DNA of 64,000 nucleotides from Cryptomeria japonica (Eukaryota > Streptophyta > Pinopsida > Cupressales > Cupressaceae). Where the stretch lies: NCBI RefSeq assembly GCF_030272615.1, contig NC_081405.1:154797613-154861612 (forward strand), given 5' to 3'. The position numbers and the translations under genes are program-made. The first letter of the stretch is position 1, and each line of letters starts with the position of its first letter. The notes under the pieces were generated by a model, which was not told the DNA's origin, made no database searches, and saw only the letters and a list, made by a program, of their open reading frames with translations. Shown piece after piece: positions 36,008-47,486 of the stretch.

Positions 36008-38076
36008 GTGATACAAGTTACAAGATAGGCCCATAAGAAATGGCAATCATCGGAGAATGGGCATGTTGGTTCATTCAGAACCAACACTCTACATATATCA
36101 GGGTTAGTGGGTTCACAAGGAATCCTATGTTGTTGCCGCGATACAGTAATGATCATATTATTTTGTTAGAATATGTTAGGCAGATGCTCGGCCTTCAAAC
36201 CCTATTATCTTCAAAACACAAGTTGGGTACAGATTTCTCAGTTTCTATTGGTTATTTCTCTTGTTCAAAGATTCAGGTAGCAAAGACAGCAAAGCGGGAG
36301 CTTTAGGATTTGAATCTTAATGAATTTAATTATGCAAGGGAGTACTATGATCCCTACGACAAGCTAAAATAAATCATGCCAAAAGCGTATGAGGGGCATA
36401 AGTCTAGATTGGAGGATTTTTGGGCAAACCTCCAGGATAGTTTTGAAGTTAGAGAAAAGAATTATTGTAAGTTGTCACTACCTCAGATTAGGAGTTTTGA
36501 AATAGAGACCAATCTCCCCAAAGAACTAAGGGATGATGGTGAATTATTAGATTCTGTATATAAAGAGTAATAAATTGACAAGAAGCCTCTCTCTCCCATA
36601 AGGTGGTTAGCACAGGAAGATACAGATATAGACAAAATAACTCAGACTATTGTAGATAGAACTAGACAATGGCTAAGCTTGAGGGTTAGGCCAAGCGCTT
36701 CAAAAGGGAAGCAAAAGGAATCTACTTCAGGTGTTCCCCAATCAAGGGGTTATAAGGAATATGCCCATAAGATGAGGTCTAGCTCTCAAAAGAACACATC
36801 AACTGACCCAGATGAAGCTGCTGAACCCAAGGAGAGTACTAAGGAATTGTTGAAGAAAGTCAAAGAACAAATGAGGAAATTTGAACTTTTGAAAAAGGCT
36901 GCAGATTTTGGAGTAAGAGAAGAGTTGGGAACCATGCCACTAGCAGAGGTACTTCTTGTGAGGACAACAATTGGAGAAACGCCAGGAGAGGGGACTTAGG
37001 AGGAAGATGAGCAAGGGAAAGCAAATGAAAGTGCACAACCTCCTCCTCCTGATACGACAAGTGTACCCACTCAGCCTCTGTCTACTGTCGCAACACAAGC
37101 TCCAATTTTGACATCAACTACTACTGCCCCTATGCCACCACCAACTGATACAACAATAGTACCTCCCATGACACAGGTGTTAAGATCTACCACAAAAACA
37201 ATAAGTATCCATAACATCAAATCAGACTCTGACCAAGAGGATGAACAACCCATGGAACAATAGCCACTTGGAGGAGAGAAGGAACGAAATGAGGTTGAAG
37301 ATTCACAAGACGAAAGGTTAATCTTAACTCCACAGGACCAAGAAGATTTGCTGAAAGAGATAGCCGTCGAGCAAGGTATGGATAAAATGGATAAAGATGG
37401 CAGGACATTTGAAGAAGAGGTCAATGATAAGTTAGGAGAGTTACATAAGCAACAACAGTTGAATGTTGATATTGCTTTCCAAGCTAGTTTGGCCCATCAA
37501 ATTGCTTCACCTCAAGGCCCTAAGCATACAAAAGACAAGGAGAAAGATGAAGCAGAAGAGAAGTCAGACGTGCACATAGTGACCGCTGATATTGTGCCCC
37601 ACGAAAGTGATAAAGATAAGGATGTGTCACAATGGTTAGAATTCACCTTCGAGAAAAAGAAAAGGAAAGTAGTCCTACAAAAAGTTACACTACAACAGGC
37701 AATCACTAAAGAACCAATACAAACTAAGAAGGCCAAGAATGTACATCATTTGTCAAGAATAGGTTCTGGTGAGGTGATTGCAGATATAACAATTCCTATG
37801 CAGGCAAAAGGTCAGAGCTCTCCAAAGTATCAAGTGTCACAGGTGAAACTAGGTAAGTAGACTAGGTGGGGGGAATTAGATACCTTGGAATTGGCTACTA
37901 GCGTCATTAGGTGGCGAATGGAGAAATAATACACCTCCCATTCAGAGGTCAAAGCCCAACTAGAGCAGTACAAGTAGCTATTGGTAGAGATGGGTAAGCC
38001 TTTGGATACTTGTATAAATGATAATTTACCTTCAACCTCGTCACTCCCAGAGGGAGATGTAAAATCATTGGTTGAG

Positions 38077-38148
38077 GTAAGATAGGTCGCCGCTACGACA
38101 AAGTCATGAGCACAAATAAATGCATTTAAAATTAGACTATTTTTGCAG
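38077..38148 (+). other. predicted intron 2 (72 bp) in the element E gene
   Basis: Donor GTAAGA, acceptor CTATTTTTGCAG, phase 0. It is short but within the plant range. The flanking exons carry stops, so protein-level support is weaker than for intron 1. Confidence 0.5.
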
Positions 38149-38773
38149 AATAGCATGAGGGAATGTAAGAAGGCTATGCAAGTGGGAGCAGCGTTAGCTT
38201 CTTGCTCTCAATAGTGGGAGCAAAAGCTCAACAAATTTAGCAAGTAGTTATGGGTTTTGAATAAAGTTTTGCATCTGGGAGAAGAAAAGATAATAAAGGA
38301 GGACCTCTTGGGTGGAGACAACTATACAAAATTTGCAATCTTACAAATACATTTTGGAGTTGAAGATGGAAATGCTTCAACAGTATGTGAAGGATATAAC
38401 AGATATCTGGTCTCCCCTCCTTAGAATAGTGGAAAAGTATGAGAATTTTGTAGGACAATTACTAGGAGTTTTTGAGTTTGGAATAACCAATGCACGAGCT
38501 ATGGATGAAGATCAGCTACTCCGCCAGTGGGATGCATATGAGGCCCAACATTTTGCACCTTTGGCTCAGTTTAGTGTTGCATTGATGGATAGATATACAT
38601 ATTTGATAACCCAGTGTCAACAAGCTGCAGAGACAATAGAGGAGTTAGAAAGGGAAAGAAAGAATGCAGAGGAAGTTTTGAAAAAGTACAAATTCAGAAT
38701 CGAGCATATTGTTGATCCTCCTGCCGAGGTGGTTGCATGCATCATCAACAATTATAAATCCTATAAAAAGAAG

Positions 38774-39830
38774 TGAAGGATGAACGTGTAGTTGCTAATG
38801 ATAGCATGACTTTTAAAAGGAGTTTTTGCATGATCAACCCACTGGGACTTCAACTGTGCCTCCAAATCATGTTTTAGTTTTGAGCAAAATTTTGCATGAC
38901 TACGAAAGCTTGGCTCATACAACATGGTCTTCGTAGTGCTCACCCAACCACCGTTTCGTAGTAGTTAACTGGAGTATAGAGGCAGCGACTTGCAAGTCAA
39001 CTGCGACTCCTAGCTTTTGAGTTCTTAATTTAGATTAGGTTTATTTCCTAGAAAGTAGGGTATAAAACTCTATAAATTGAGGAGTTTGATTCATTTGTAA
39101 GGGTCAACAAAGTGATGATTTGAGGCCCACTTAGAAATTTTAGATTATTTTTGCAGATTGTTATGATCTTGAGTTATTTTTGTGACACATTCTTTGAAAT
39201 TAATACAAGAAGCGGGTTATAGATTGCCTGATCTATGCATATGTTCTACGAGTTCGTTCTTTGTAATATGATAATGTCTATTGTTTGAAATCAACAACTT
39301 GTTTTGATCTTCTATTTATTGCTTTATGAATCATACTGTGCATGCAAGTGGTGTATGAGAATTACTGGGATATGCAATATTATGGTGATATTCTTTTCAT
39401 GAGTCTGTGAGGTTGTTGACTTTGCAGGTTTACTAGAGGTCCATTATTGAATGATGATTTGGATAATATTTAATGATTTTTTGGATTGTAGGGTACTAAT
39501 TAAGTAGTTCATTAAGTTGTTATTGAATTGATTTAATTGTAGTTTTCTTGTTTCCCTATCTCTTGCAATTTATTTTCAGAAGAATCTTAAATCATAAAAT
39601 ACAAAAAAAGAAGTTAAGTTATTAAAAATTATTGGGATTTAGTTTCAACCAACAAGCCCCTTAACAGGTACAACCACATCAACCATTGAGCTGCCCATCA
39701 CCGTCGAGACCCGACTATAGAGACCTTGGAGTGATCAATTCCCTAGAACTTATTGCTTTTTCAGGAGAGGTGGTGAGTGTTCACATTGACTACCTGACGA
39801 TTGGCGAGTGTGTCAAAACAGTCATCAACA
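38774..39830 (+). repeat. possible 3' LTR of element E
   Basis: AAAAAGAAG directly before TGAAGG could be a polypurine tract and LTR start, overlapping the stop codon of the gene. GGTATAAAACTC at 39058-39069 is TATA-like. The terminus GTGTGTCAAAACAGTCATCAACA-type end at 39830 resembles the LTR ends of H1/H2 read on the minus strand. No second copy exists in the window, so this rests on termini only. Confidence 0.4.
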
Positions 39831-39835
39831 CCTCC

Positions 39836-40270
39836 CTTTTGAATGAATAATTAGACTTTGTTCTCGTCTCATAGGCTGTTAGAATGCCATGAAGCTCATC
39901 AATAACCAACTCATCAAGTTCCTTCATCTCTTCAATCTCTGAAACCTTTGCATCAAATCGCAAAGGAGAGACCTTACAATTTTTTGAACTACAATGGGCT
40001 CCTCAAATTTTTCTCCTAAACACTAATAGAGTTAACAACTTCATCTACTCACAAAAAATAAGTAGCAATGCTTTCCTCTTCTTGCATCCCGAGACTAAAA
40101 AATTCTTTTATGTCAGAAGTTTTTCTTTCTTAACCTTGTCATCTCCTTCATATACTTTCTAAAGTTTCTCCCAAATGTCATTAGCTATATGACTTGAAAA
40201 CCATGCACCATAATTATAGCTTGCGAATTCTCAGCACTGTCGAACATACTTCATTGTATTCCACACACAT
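39836..40270 (-). pseudogene. copia C gag fragment (UBN2-type), decayed
   Basis: On the minus strand the degraded reading contains copia Gag features: DIWE-like segment, EESIATYF-like segment, GEKFEEPIVVQKIVRSL and a DELVIDELHGIL-like segment in shifting frames. It stands between the 5' LTR and element E, in the right order for element C. Multiple stops and shifts are present. Confidence 0.7.
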
Positions 40271-40743
40271 TCAATCAACTTTATCCTAGCAGAATATTGA
40301 CCAACACACATAGAATGATATAATCACATGTACCAATCAACTTGTATTATCACTACACTACAACATATCCTCCAATGTAGTCTTATAAGAGAAACACGAT
40401 AGTCTAAAAATAACTTGTATTATCACTACGATGACAGAAAAACGATGGTCTTATACACAATATAACATATTTTTGTCTCCTACAAATCATTCCTTACAAA
40501 AAAAAAGAGTAGTGTCACCAATAAAATTCACACCACACCCACTATGTAATAACACTTCCAACACAAAATTAATGTTATTTAACACAATACCTTTGCTAGA
40601 TACAATCATCAAACTTCATAAATTAATTACTTTAGAGTTTTCACACCAATATAAAAATAGTAATAAATTGCCATCCCCCATGCCTGAGAAGCATCACGCC
40701 AAAAAATAATAATGAATTTACTTTTTCTTCTAGAGCCATGCCA

Positions 40744-41523
40744 TGTGAGCATAAATAATCACCCTGATAATATCTTATTTCAAAAAGCCGATTCATTCAA
40801 AATAAGAAAATGACATCTTTATTTCAAGAATGGAACGATTGATTAATATCGAAAAATGTTACAAAGATGACAAAAATAAGTCGCCCCACTCACACAAAAA
40901 TGGTTACAAATCTATTGTCCTCAAAATCAAGCATTGCACCAAAATAAAATGAATAAATTAAAGAATCGGTTCCAATAAAACTGCCTACCATAAATTTCTG
41001 ATGTCGTCCAAAAAACATTGAGAATGCATGGGATGAAAGAAAACTAAATTTGATTGCCATTTTCAAAAGACTATCATAGTCCATAAATATGGCAATCGTG
41101 CCTCTTTTCATCAGCTTGTTTTGAAGAATCAACCTTTAAACAATGACATGACAGATAATCTGACTTCGCACAATGAAGTAGACAGGCAAGGGGGTGAAGT
41201 GGACAAGCAACTAGCTCAAGCAGATGTCCAAATAGCTCAAGTACACAACCAAGTAGCTCAAGAACACAACCAAGTAGCTCAAACATGTAACCAACTAGCT
41301 CAAGTAAGCAAGCAAGCAACCAACTCAAGCAAGTAACCAAGCAAATGGTGAAAAATTGATGAATAATCAACAACTTGATTAGTATTTCATTCCAATTCTA
41401 ATTTTAGAAAGCTAAGCGTAAAAAAATAATGTATCATAGTTCCCTATTACTGTGAGTAAGATCCTCCAAAATTTATACGACCTTGATCATTAACTTTTGA
41501 CATCAATGACAAAATATTCAACA
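40744..41523 (-). repeat. 5' LTR of copia C
   Basis: Positions 40841-41523 match the 3' LTR (24711-25412), including the CTCAAG-type minisatellite (here 41205-41335). The minus-strand start is TGTTGAATATTTTGTCATTG. The inner boundary is uncertain: a degraded primer-site-like AGAGCCATGCCA at 40732-40743 suggests 40744. Confidence 0.65.
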
Positions 41524-42305
41524 AAGATTTCCACAATCTATCATTTAAAGAGAATGTTAATTCTAGATTTAAGTATGATCCCAAACGTTGATGCAAAAAT
41601 CTTGAACACAATTGAATAGAAACAACATTCTCTTTATACAAATATTAATTATTATTATTTATATATATAATTTAAAATAAATAAGAAATAAATTCACATT
41701 TTACTTTTTTAAATAGATTTCATTTACTTTTAATTTTTTAAGTTTGGTTTTACTTGTAACTTTTAGTAAAAATGTTAAAATTTTAACTATAATAATTTTA
41801 ATATAGTTTATTTTTATTTGACGTATAATTTTATTTTTAAAAATTTAATTCATTTAAGAATTTATCTATATTTACACTGAATTTTATTATAATTTTTTAT
41901 TTGTTAATATTGAGTTTTATTTTTTAATTGATGCTAATATTGTCGTAATATATTTAATATATTTTTTAGGTACATGTTTTATTAATACCTCAATTTTAAT
42001 AAATTAAAAAAATAGCTTTACTTTTTAATTATTTAATTATTAACTTACTAAGTTGGCTACTTTAGTTTAATTTTTTAATCATTTTTGTTACTATTTAGAT
42101 TTTGATATATTTTGACTTTGCATTTAGTTTATTCTATTTTGAATTCTTAATTTAGATTTAAGTTTGAAATTTATTTTAATTATTTGTCTTCTTACGAAAT
42201 AACAAATAATAATTAAAATTTATTAGGACAATTTAATCTATAATTATTTATCTTATTAAATTTTTAATAGTTATAGAATAATCATATTTTGAGTTTTTTA
42301 TTTTA
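41524..42305. other. AT-rich non-coding DNA
   Basis: Very AT-rich with runs of T and A. No open frame, repeat terminus or RNA gene is recognised. Confidence 0.6.
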
Positions 42306-43225
42306 ATTTCTCTCTCTCCCACACATAAACTCCTTATTTCTCCCTCATCTCTATATCTATCTCTTCCCCTCCCCCCCTCTCTCTCTTATTAATTTCATCT
42401 CTCCTATGCTATCTTTCTCTCTATATCCCTATCTACTCCTCTCTATATATCACTTCCTATATCTTTATCTTTCTATCTATTGATCTCCCCCTTTCTCATT
42501 GCCCCCCTCTATCTCCATTTCTCCATCCCCCTCTTCCTCTCTCCCTATCTCTCCCTCCATATATCCGTATCTCCCTCCCTTACCCTCTCTCTCTATCACT
42601 CCCTCTTTCTATATACTTCTCTTCCATCCCTTCTCTACTCCTCACCATCCCTCTCCCTCCCTCTTTATCTATCTCTCTCTATCTCTACCTTCATATATAT
42701 ATCTCTCTCATATACATAAACACACTCCTTGTTTCTCCCTCCATGTTTCCAACTCTTTATCTTGCCTTTCTACATCTCTCTCCCCCTCTCTCTATTACTT
42801 GTCTCTATCATCTTTGTCTCTCACACTCTTGCCTCCTCTATCTCTCCCTCACCCTTTCTATCTATATCTCATCTCTACCTATCTTATTCAATCCATCTCT
42901 CCCTCCATCTCTCCTACATTATATATCCATTTTTCTCTCTCTTGATCTCCCTCTTACTTTTCTCTCTATTTGTTTCTAAACATATCTTTCTCTGCCTTTG
43001 CTACCCTATCTCCCCACCTCTCTCCCTATCTATCTATCTATTTCCTTGTGTATTCCCTCACCCCCTCCTCTCCCCCAATCCCCTTCTCTCTCTTCTTGTA
43101 TATATCTCCATCTCTCTCTCTCTTCCTAAACCTATTTATTTATATCTTTTTGTCTCATTATCTCTATTCGTTATATTTTTTCTTGCATATCTCTCTCTTT
43201 TTTTCTCTTCGTCTCTTTCTAGAAC
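42306..43225 (+). repeat. pyrimidine-rich low-complexity tract (about 0.9 kb)
   Basis: Dominated by TCTC, CCCT and TATC words on the plus strand with few purines other than A in TAT. All three forward frames are open for long stretches and translate to Ser/Leu/Pro/Tyr-rich nonsense, so these frames are not genes. Confidence 0.9.
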
Positions 43226-43491
43226 TTGATTATCTTTGTGAATTAAAAGTTTTATTTTTATTATGTTTGAAGACCTTACCAATTGATTTAGTGTATTATA
43301 CAAAAATATGCAAAAATAGACCATAATTTACCCTAATTGACCTTCCACACCTCTGTCTACATACCCATACCGGATGCAATTGGTAGTTACATTTACACAG
43401 ATTCCAAACCAGATTAATATAATACTAATTCTGCCATTCCCTGCGACCAATAAACTAAATAAACTAAACAACTACATGGTGCAACCGCAAA

Positions 43492-43686
43492 ATGAAAATG
43501 GTCACTTCGACAGTAACTGCAAATCTCATTCCCGCGAAATATAATCCCCATAATGTAATTCAGATTCCAAAACTCAGCCCTTTTCCGAATAGAAAACTCA
43601 GGAGGAGGAGCATAGCTTGGCCGAATCTCCTAATTACGATGGCGGAAGGCAATTCATCCAATGGACAAAAACCCTTTCCTGGTTAG
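43492..43686 (+). CDS. possible first exon with plastid transit peptide
   Basis: A 64-codon frame starts with one of two close ATGs (43492, 43498). The first 50 residues are rich in Ser/Thr/Asn/Pro/Arg, lack acidic residues, and contain a basic stretch RKLRRRS, as in chloroplast transit peptides. It then reads ITMAEGNSSNGQKPFPG, where MAEG resembles a mature N-terminus. It runs into GGTTAGCTT, a possible but weak splice donor. No second exon was identified. It may be the start of a host gene or a gene fragment; the identity is unknown. Confidence 0.3.
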   Translation: MKMVTSTVTANLIPAKYNPHNVIQIPKLSPFPNRKLRRRSIAWPNLLITMAEGNSSNGQKPFPG

Positions 43687-44233
43687 CTTATACTTCTCTG
43701 TCACAAGTTACTCAGTTCTGAATTGAAACAAAATATTAGAGCCATGGGTATTTATAAGGCACGCTTACCTACATTTTAACTAAAATGAAGTTGCTTGGTG
43801 TTTCTGTGAAGATTAATATGATTTCTGTTCCCTTTAAAGTTTAGCATACTTTCTCGAGGTCCCATCGTTGGAACGGGCAGTTTTCAATTTTTTTTGGGTT
43901 TTGCTTTAGGGTTTTATTACTAAAATAATAATTAACGCGAGTTTTACCCGTGGTTTGTTAATCCAATCAAACTAGGGGAATCGCTAAATCGCTTGAAAAT
44001 GGAGGAAATTGAATTGGAGACAATACCATATTTTACAAAGCTTAGGATAACATACAAATAAACTCCATTTTGGCGCAAATCGAATTTAATCTCCGCGTGA
44101 TGAGCCAAAACAAGTTGGATTGTTTCACGGTATTATCAAATGTCAGGGAAATTCACCAAGCCATGTATTATTAAAGGGTTGCATCGCTTCATTTGCACTG
44201 ATAATAATGATCAAATCAGTTTAGTTCAGTTAT
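43687..44233. other. unassigned stretch right of the transit-peptide-like frame
   Basis: Could be an intron of a gene starting at 43492, but no matching second exon was identified. No repeat boundary is seen. Confidence 0.35.
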
Positions 44234-44557
44234 TTGAAATCATGCCTTTTTTGGCCCATCAAAGGCACGTCACCAAATTTTAGATACGGGGGTTCTCTTC
44301 CAAGTATTGTTGGAGATGGATATAGCGAGGTTTATAGCCATATTTTTGTGACAAGTAATCAAACAAGTTTTGAAAGGTACGTAACAGGGGATTCCTGTAA
44401 TGTAGACGATGCCAGGAATGGTTATGGAATTAGTATGGATGAACACTTATTCAAGAATAATTGGAATGTGGGAGCATCGATCATTTCTACTGACATTATT
44501 TGTGGTGCTTATCTTCTCTATATTCATGCTTTATCTCAGCATAAACCTCCTGTATAG
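44234..44557 (+). CDS. hypothetical 107-aa frame
   Basis: The frame reads TSPNFRYGGSLPSIVGDGYSEVYSHIF and continues without low complexity. No family is recognised. It could be an exon, a fragment, or chance; codon evidence is not decisive. Confidence 0.2.
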   Translation: MKSCLFWPIKGTSPNFRYGGSLPSIVGDGYSEVYSHIFVTSNQTSFERYVTGDSCNVDDARNGYGISMDEHLFKNNWNVGASIISTDIICGAYLLYIHALSQHKPPV

Positions 44558-45119
44558 CCTCTTCTGCAGTGGTCAGTACCATGCAAGCACATGGCACATG
44601 ACATTTTGAACAACAGGAAATGACAATATTGCACACAAGGATGCACCCCTTAAGCTTATAACAGAGAAAAAATGTTTACATTGTATAGCCCTTTCTATCG
44701 CCAGGGCATCATTTGTGTCTACGGGATGTAACGTTGAATCCATCAACCAAGCAACCAACCAATGGTCAACGAAAGATCATGGACCAATCATCAAGGTTTA
44801 ATGCATCAAAAATATAAGGTTTGGCCTCTTTTTCACTTGGAATAAAGCACTCTGTATGTTTTTCCAAATTATGACAATTATTATTTATGCATAATCATTA
44901 CAAGGTCTGCATGTTCACATGTATATATCACATAAACTTTTTCAAGCATCACTTGAGTAGATAGTTTCTAATACAAACTTCAAAGGACCTTTGATTTTGA
45001 AATTGTGTTTATATTTCTCCAAAACCTCTTGTTATAGGTTGTTAGTGTGCTTGGCATGTATTCATTGTAACAATCCAACAAAAAATAATAAATCACATTG
45101 ATGCTCGAAAATTTGAAGT

Positions 45120-46230
45120 CATACTAACAGAGGTTTAATGGGTGTCAATGTATCTGAAGTCTGAGGTAGTGGAAGAGTACAATTACTTAGGAATTGACTT
45201 TCACAATGGGCTCAATTGGGAGACATGTAGATCAAAGAAGATCCAAGGGGGTTGGAGAGCTTTATACCTTCTTCAAAACAAATGTAGGAAAGCAGAGCTG
45301 TGGGATTGAAAGACTAAGAAAACTCTTTTTGGTTTGTTAGTGGTGCCAGTTATTCTTTACGGATGTGAAGTTTGGGGGAATAGCATGTCTAATCTCAAAT
45401 GGAGGCAAATAGAAAGAATTCAAAAGCATCTTATCACTAGCAACCTCAAAGTCAAATCGACGACACCTTATGAAGTTCTTTTAGCGGAAGCGGGTATGTT
45501 CCCAATTGAGGCTTCGACAATCATTCGACTGTTATGCTACTTAAAAAAGATAGAAAATATGGATAAACATCGGTGGCCCAATTTGGTTGTTGAAGAGGAC
45601 TTAAACCGTAGGAAAAAGACTTGGAAGAAACAAAATAACAAGTGGATGAACAAGTGGGACATAAATTTACATGACTGTCCTAGCAGCAAGGAGGAGATAA
45701 AAAAGTGGGTGTTAGAGAAATTTAGGAGCGCCATGTGGACAAGACGGCTAGGGAGAAAAAAATCCTTCTATATTAAAGAATTTAATCCTACTTGGGAACA
45801 TGGGGAAAAAGCTTACATAAGATCTACGATTAATGCAAAGGCCAAAATTCTAATTGCACAGCTAAGGACAAGATCTCACCATTTGAGATGCGAAACGGAT
45901 AGATGAAAGGTACCCAAAGAAGATTGGGAAGAAAGGACGTGCACTTTTTGCAACAAGAGGACAGTAGAGACAGAATGACATTTTATTAAGGAATGTGCAG
46001 CTTACGAAGATATTCGCAGTCAATTTGATAATGAATTGAAGGTGGACAGTCTGAATGAGCTTTTTGAAAAGTCAAAGGCTTCACAAAACAGCGAGTTTAT
46101 TACTCAAGATTCATAAGAGAAGAACCAGCATGGAAAAGAACCTGAAAGTGGGCTAGCTTCGTGCATCTTGGTCCCTTAGACCATTAGGTCTCATGGACGT
46201 CATTAAATTTTTTTCATTCATTCATGCATA
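45120..46230 (+). mobile_element. LINE fragment: C-terminal end of reverse transcriptase ORF and 3' tail
   Basis: The segment EEYNYLGIDF...NWETCRSKKIQGGWRALY...LQNKC, then PVILYGCEVWGNSM and RIQKHL, is typical of the region after the catalytic RT domain in plant LINE proteins. The C-terminal zinc-type cluster CTFCNK...HFIKEC follows near 45940. Stops at 45307 and 45904 sit where Trp is expected, and another is near 45977. The tail after 46130 ends with ATTCATTCAT-type repeats near 46220. The catalytic RT domain is absent, so this is a 5'-truncated dead copy. Confidence 0.8.
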
Positions 46231-47486
46231 AGGTTCAAACTTCAAACACATATTGCTTTAGTCATGTTTTTCTTGTGTATGAAAGCATAAAAACTTAACA
46301 TGCAGAAAAAGCTCACATACAACCAAAAAAAACAAATAATAAAAAATTAGACACAGATATACCTTTGAGATACTTATTTGAAGTTTGCAATGTTGAATCT
46401 TAAATAGGATATTACTTCACAAACTAGAGCAGTCAGAATTAGGTATGTTAGTTATCAACGCACAAAAAACTTGGGGGCACCCAACAGTATACTGTTATCC
46501 TGTTTTGAATAAGGAACTTATTGAACGCTTGACACACAGAACAATCATTTCGCCCAGGCTGACAGTATGCGTGGAGGAATTCATAAATGCCAAGAGTCGC
46601 ATTTGGTGTTTGTAGCAGAGTTTACACGATGCGTGTGTCCATTTCCGCTCAGCACTCTTGATAATATTTCCTGAAGGCATCGAGAGCAGCACTCAATTAG
46701 CTGAAGTCATTTTGAACCCAATATTGGGTTACTGTTGCCGACAGGTGTAGGACAGACATTTGATGAACATTTGAGGGCCCGTGAATGTGCTGACAGACAA
46801 ATGGATGCTGGGGGAAATCGCAGTTTAGATGAAAGGAAAAGGAAGATAGGCTAAAGGCCCAATAACGTGCATAGGATAACCCAGCTTCTAATCACACCTG
46901 TCATAGTATCATATGCACAGGTCAATATTATTGTCATACCCAAACAGCCGGAATCGATTATCCTAGACATATATTCCAAGTAGTAAATATCTACCATATT
47001 GCCATTGGTGTCATCGACTGGATTCAGTATATACGTCTATATTGCCTTATCTGATCACCAAATAATACTAAATATAATACAAATTGTCAGCAAGTCATTT
47101 TTGCATAAAATTAACTGTATAAATAGTAGACAGCCAGGGGTTCCGCCAATACTGTCTTTGCATATCTGCACTCATTTCTGAATATCTGAAAATTAGTGGA
47201 GAATTAGTCATTAATTGTCCCATACTCCTTAGACTGTCCAGAAGGGGACATTACACAAATGGTTTCAAGTTTTCTCATAAGTGAAAAGAGAAGTATTTTT
47301 TGTGATGATTATGTTGTAAAATCTTTAGAGCAAAAGGCACTTTTACGTGACTCCATGCAAAATAAAGTGGTTTCAAAAGATTTCAGCTTGGAGGGATATT
47401 TTTAATGCCTCACTCAACCCAAGTAGAGTTTATTCTAAACCATAAACTGGGGTAGAATAAGCAAGCATCACGGGTTCATGTTGAGT
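46231..47486. other. unassigned DNA with a possible LTR 3' end
   Basis: CTGTATAAATAGTAGAC near 47116 is TATA-like, and about 140 bp later GGGGACATTACA (47243-47254) resembles the LTR end at 55244-55255 (ATGGGACATTACA). The following ATGGTTTCAAG is a weak match to a Met primer site. No coding region follows. The rest shows nothing recognisable. Confidence 0.3.

Larger units (their letters stand above)
35139..38776 (+). pseudogene. element E protein, spliced relative of the element B second protein
   Basis: ATG at 35139 opens 239 codons (VGHIELEDIKTQL, KRSGLVEATIFPQ, DLSADMLGFVFGIP) that align by eye with element B at 16800-17060. ACAG|GTAAGT at 35856/35857 and CTCACAG at 36001-36007 bound a 151-bp intron whose removal keeps the frame. 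A second intron is likely at 38077-38148 (GAG|GTAAGA to TTTTTGCAG). The downstream exon holds stops at 36034, 36304, 36370, 36568, 36571, 36997, 37261, 37858 and more, plus a one-base shift near 38300. The last part (38312-38776) is coiled-coil-like. Summed exons give about 1138 codons, close to the B protein. The middle is Thr/Pro/Glu/Lys-rich. The function is unknown. Confidence 0.7.
33845..39830 (+). mobile_element. element E: insertion in copia C carrying an intron-containing gene
   Basis: This 6-kb plus-strand block separates the gag of C (39836 on) from its protease (33840 down). The right end reads ...CAGTCATCAACA (39830), an LTR-like terminus; CCTCC (39831-39835) would be the target duplication. 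The left end passes straight from C into a repeat array and no matching 5' LTR was found, so E is 5'-truncated, rearranged, or not an LTR element. It carries an array of GC-rich quasi-palindromes, a TATA-like box, a decayed gene with canonical splice sites and a possible 3' LTR. No pol domain was seen. Confidence 0.6.
24708..41523 (-). mobile_element. copia element C, old, minus strand, split by insertions D and E
   Basis: A 3' LTR (24708-25412) and 5' LTR (about 40744-41523) enclose pol pieces at 25413-26350 and 31251-33840 and a gag piece at 39836-40270, all on the minus strand. Removing D (26351-31245) rejoins the reverse transcriptase frame in the order expected. E lies between gag and protease. 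The LTRs have drifted substantially and the frames have many stops and shifts, so C is much older than D. Confidence 0.8.

Noticed and set aside
36376-38776. Separate small genes in place of one spliced gene in element E
   Set aside because: The pieces share one frame up to 38076, continue each other's composition, and sum to the length of the element B protein; stops between them look like decay.
42480-43326. Several long overlapping open frames rich in Ser, Leu, Pro and Tyr
   Set aside because: They arise because a pyrimidine-rich strand lacks stop codons in all three frames; no domain or codon signature is present.
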